From the NCBI GenBank assembly GCA_019694165.1, contig JAIBCL010000043.1, positions 1 through 53,395 on the forward strand: 53,395 nucleotides of DNA, given 5' to 3'. Both the position numbers and the translations under genes were made by a program. The stretch's first letter is position 1. The number at the start of each line of letters is the position of its first letter. Shown here in pieces: positions 52,162-53,395 of this stretch. Origin of the DNA: Verrucomicrobiaceae bacterium (GTDB lineage Bacteria; Verrucomicrobiota; Verrucomicrobiia; Verrucomicrobiales; Verrucomicrobiaceae). The notes under the pieces were generated by a model. That model ran no database searches. It saw only the letters and a program-made list of their open reading frames with translations, and had not been told where the DNA came from.

Positions 52162-53117
52162 TTCTTCTCATCTCCGAGCCACTGAATGCCGACGATGCGG
52201 TGCTCGATGTTGCCGGTTTTGGGTTCCAGCGATCCGGGTTTCTTGCCCGCAAACGCTTCGACGCCGAGCTTCCACACGACCTTCTTGTCGCGCGTGACTT
52301 CGAAGAGCTGCACCGCTGCTTCCTTCGCATCGTGGTGATGCCAGTCGGAGTTCGCGATGAGCGTGTTGCCGTTCTCGAAGCGATGGAACCCGCCGAAGAT
52401 CACCACTGGAAACTCGGCGATGTCCGTTGGCGTCAGCTCCCAAACGACCTCGTGCTTTGCCGTGACTTCCAGCAAACCACTGCGCCATGCCATCAGCGTA
52501 TGCCCATTCGCGAGACGTTCCGCGACCACCGGCAAATCCGGCACCGGATGCCGCCACAGTTCTTTGCCCGACTCGTCGATCTCGATGAACGCCTTCTCCG
52601 CACGCATCGCCAGCAGGAAGGTGCCCACGGGTGTGGGTCGCAGCAGGTTGTAGCGTGAGTGCGGTGCGGCCTTCATTGCACCTGGGATTGGCACGCGTTT
52701 CACCACTTGCCCCTTTGTTAGCCACACGAATTCCTGTGTGTTCGCATCGGTCGTGATCACATCGCCATTCGGCAGCGGCACGCAGGTCTTCAACTCGACC
52801 GGCTTTTGCACGCGATACTCCCAGACGATCTCTCCCTTTGGCGAAATCTCCCGCACCCACTCATGCGCGGAGCACAGGTAATTCCCAGACTTCAGCCGCC
52901 AACCATCGTAGCCGATGTCGCTCCAGGCCGTCTCGCCGCCTTTCCCATCCACGATCGGCACGAAGAATTTGCCGAACGACATCTCGCCCTCGCGATTGAA
53001 GACGCTGATGCCTTCGCCTGACGCGATCAGGATCAATCCCGGTGCAACATCTGGATCGCCGGCAAACAACCGCGACGAGACGAACGCAGCGGCGAAGATC
53101 AGTCGAATTGAACTCAT
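52158..53117 (-). CDS. Exported PQQ-like beta-propeller protein
   Basis: 319 residues. A signal peptide (MSSIRLIFAAAFVSSRLFAG) is followed by repeated beta-blade motifs of the WE/WR type: VREISPKGEIVWEYRVQKP, FIEIDESGKELWRHPVPD, LLEVTAKHEVVWELTPTD and LFEVTRDKKVVWKLGVE, each paired with NG-rich turns (LPNGDVITTDANTQEFVW, LANGHTLMAWRSG, ENGNTLIANSDWHHHD). This is typical of propeller proteins related to arylsulfotransferases and PQQ-like domains. ATG 53117 gives a clean signal. It is first in the operon with DUF1549/DUF1553 and DUF1501 genes and probably binds the ligand on which they act. 53154-53317 holds no gene apart from the edge of the next element. Confidence 0.75.
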   Translation of the reverse strand: MSSIRLIFAAAFVSSRLFAGDPDVAPGLILIASGEGISVFNREGEMSFGKFFVPIVDGKGGETAWSDIGYDGWRLKSGNYLCSAHEWVREISPKGEIVWEYRVQKPVELKTCVPLPNGDVITTDANTQEFVWLTKGQVVKRVPIPGAMKAAPHSRYNLLRPTPVGTFLLAMRAEKAFIEIDESGKELWRHPVPDLPVVAERLANGHTLMAWRSGLLEVTAKHEVVWELTPTDIAEFPVVIFGGFHRFENGNTLIANSDWHHHDAKEAAVQLFEVTRDKKVVWKLGVEAFAGKKPGSLEPKTGNIEHRIVGIQWLGDEKK

Positions 53118-53317
53118 TTGACAACCTACGCCCGACACACTGCGCGTTTTCAATTCGTCACGTTCTGTTCAACGCAGGATTGGTAATCAAGGCACCGCCG
53201 CCGGCGTTCGAGCGGAGGATGACGCGCAGCCAGCAGGCATCGGGCGGGATGCTAGTTTCGAGCTTCGGCTAGTGGTTAAGTCCACGAGAAGTGATGGGTT
53301 GGGACCGTTGAGCATGG

Positions 53318-53395
53318 ATGGCCCATAAAAAACATCGCATCAAACTCGGCGTTGAGGAACGACAGGAACTCGAAGCACTCACCGCGGCGGGCAAG
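53318..53395 (+). CDS. IS630-type transposase, N-terminal part (cut by window end)
   Basis: Only 26 codons are visible: MAHKKHRIKLGVEERQELEA then LTAAGK. The short basic start followed by LxxEERxxLExLxxxG is the usual opening of the helix-turn-helix part of IS630-family transposases. The reading frame runs off the window. The sequence around 53275-53317 may contain the left end of the insertion sequence, but its inverted repeat cannot be confirmed without the right end. Confidence 0.7.
   Translation, partial: MAHKKHRIKLGVEERQELEALTAAGK

Overview
The window looks like chromosomal DNA of a GC-rich member of Verrucomicrobiota. The pointers are an autotransporter-associated beta-strand-repeat protein with a PEP-CTERM tail, several Planctomycetes/Verrucomicrobia exported families (PSCyt1/DUF1549/DUF1553, DUF1501), a GYF_2 (DUF4339) protein and a short bactofilin-domain protein. 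Planctomycetota cannot be strictly excluded. All names come from reading motifs; no database search was possible.

Layout. 1-16.3 kb is mostly housekeeping: the 3' end of a giant PEP-CTERM repeat protein, a fungal-type cystathionine gamma-synthase-like enzyme, an Mrr-like/bactofilin fusion, an SDR reductase, an aldo/keto reductase lacking the usual lysine, a radical SAM/SPASM protein, an AlkA-like glycosylase, a YbgC-type thioesterase with a small zincin, an RGG-rich conserved protein, an exported methyltransferase with a rhodanese, a GYF_2 protein and PdxH.

16.4-22.2 kb is the most interesting part. A two-gene unit encodes a small TIR protein and a 1687-residue protein with a degenerate TIR-like domain, NACHT ATPase, pentapeptide-like linker and 14 almost identical WD40 repeats. 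Repeat-to-repeat differences sit almost only at the residues expected on the recognition face of a beta-propeller, as in fungal HET-E/HNWD NLR proteins. The unit is bracketed by two copies of the last 22 codons of a PSD1 (DUF1553) gene: an orphan fragment on the left and the intact gene end on the right. They encode the same peptide but differ at 11 third codon positions. That is what insertion of a mobile defence island at the 3' end of that gene would leave.

22.2-27.3 kb holds the PSCyt1/PSD1 gene, REP-like palindromic repeats (two exact 35-bp tandem copies plus one inverted copy), a broken copy of the neighbouring exported/membrane protein gene, and a fragment of an IS200-like/REP-associated tyrosine transposase.

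27.3-45.0 kb is an exopolysaccharide region with two convergent sets. The plus-strand set (28.3-40.1 kb) has GT39-, GT4- and GT2-type glycosyltransferases, a membrane endonuclease/exonuclease/phosphatase-family enzyme, an outer-membrane barrel, a Wza-type exporter, a Wzc/CpsD-type tyrosine kinase, a small lipoprotein and a tiny pseudopilin-like protein. The minus-strand set (40.1-45.0 kb) has a second Wza, a second Wzc, a second barrel and a small exported protein, followed by tRNA-Gly(TCC).

45.2-53.4 kb has a degenerate DDE transposase that has cut off the 3' end of a four-gene operon (beta-propeller protein, DUF1549/DUF1553, DUF1501, CehA/McbA-type PHP hydrolase). At the right edge is the first part of an IS630-type transposase gene.
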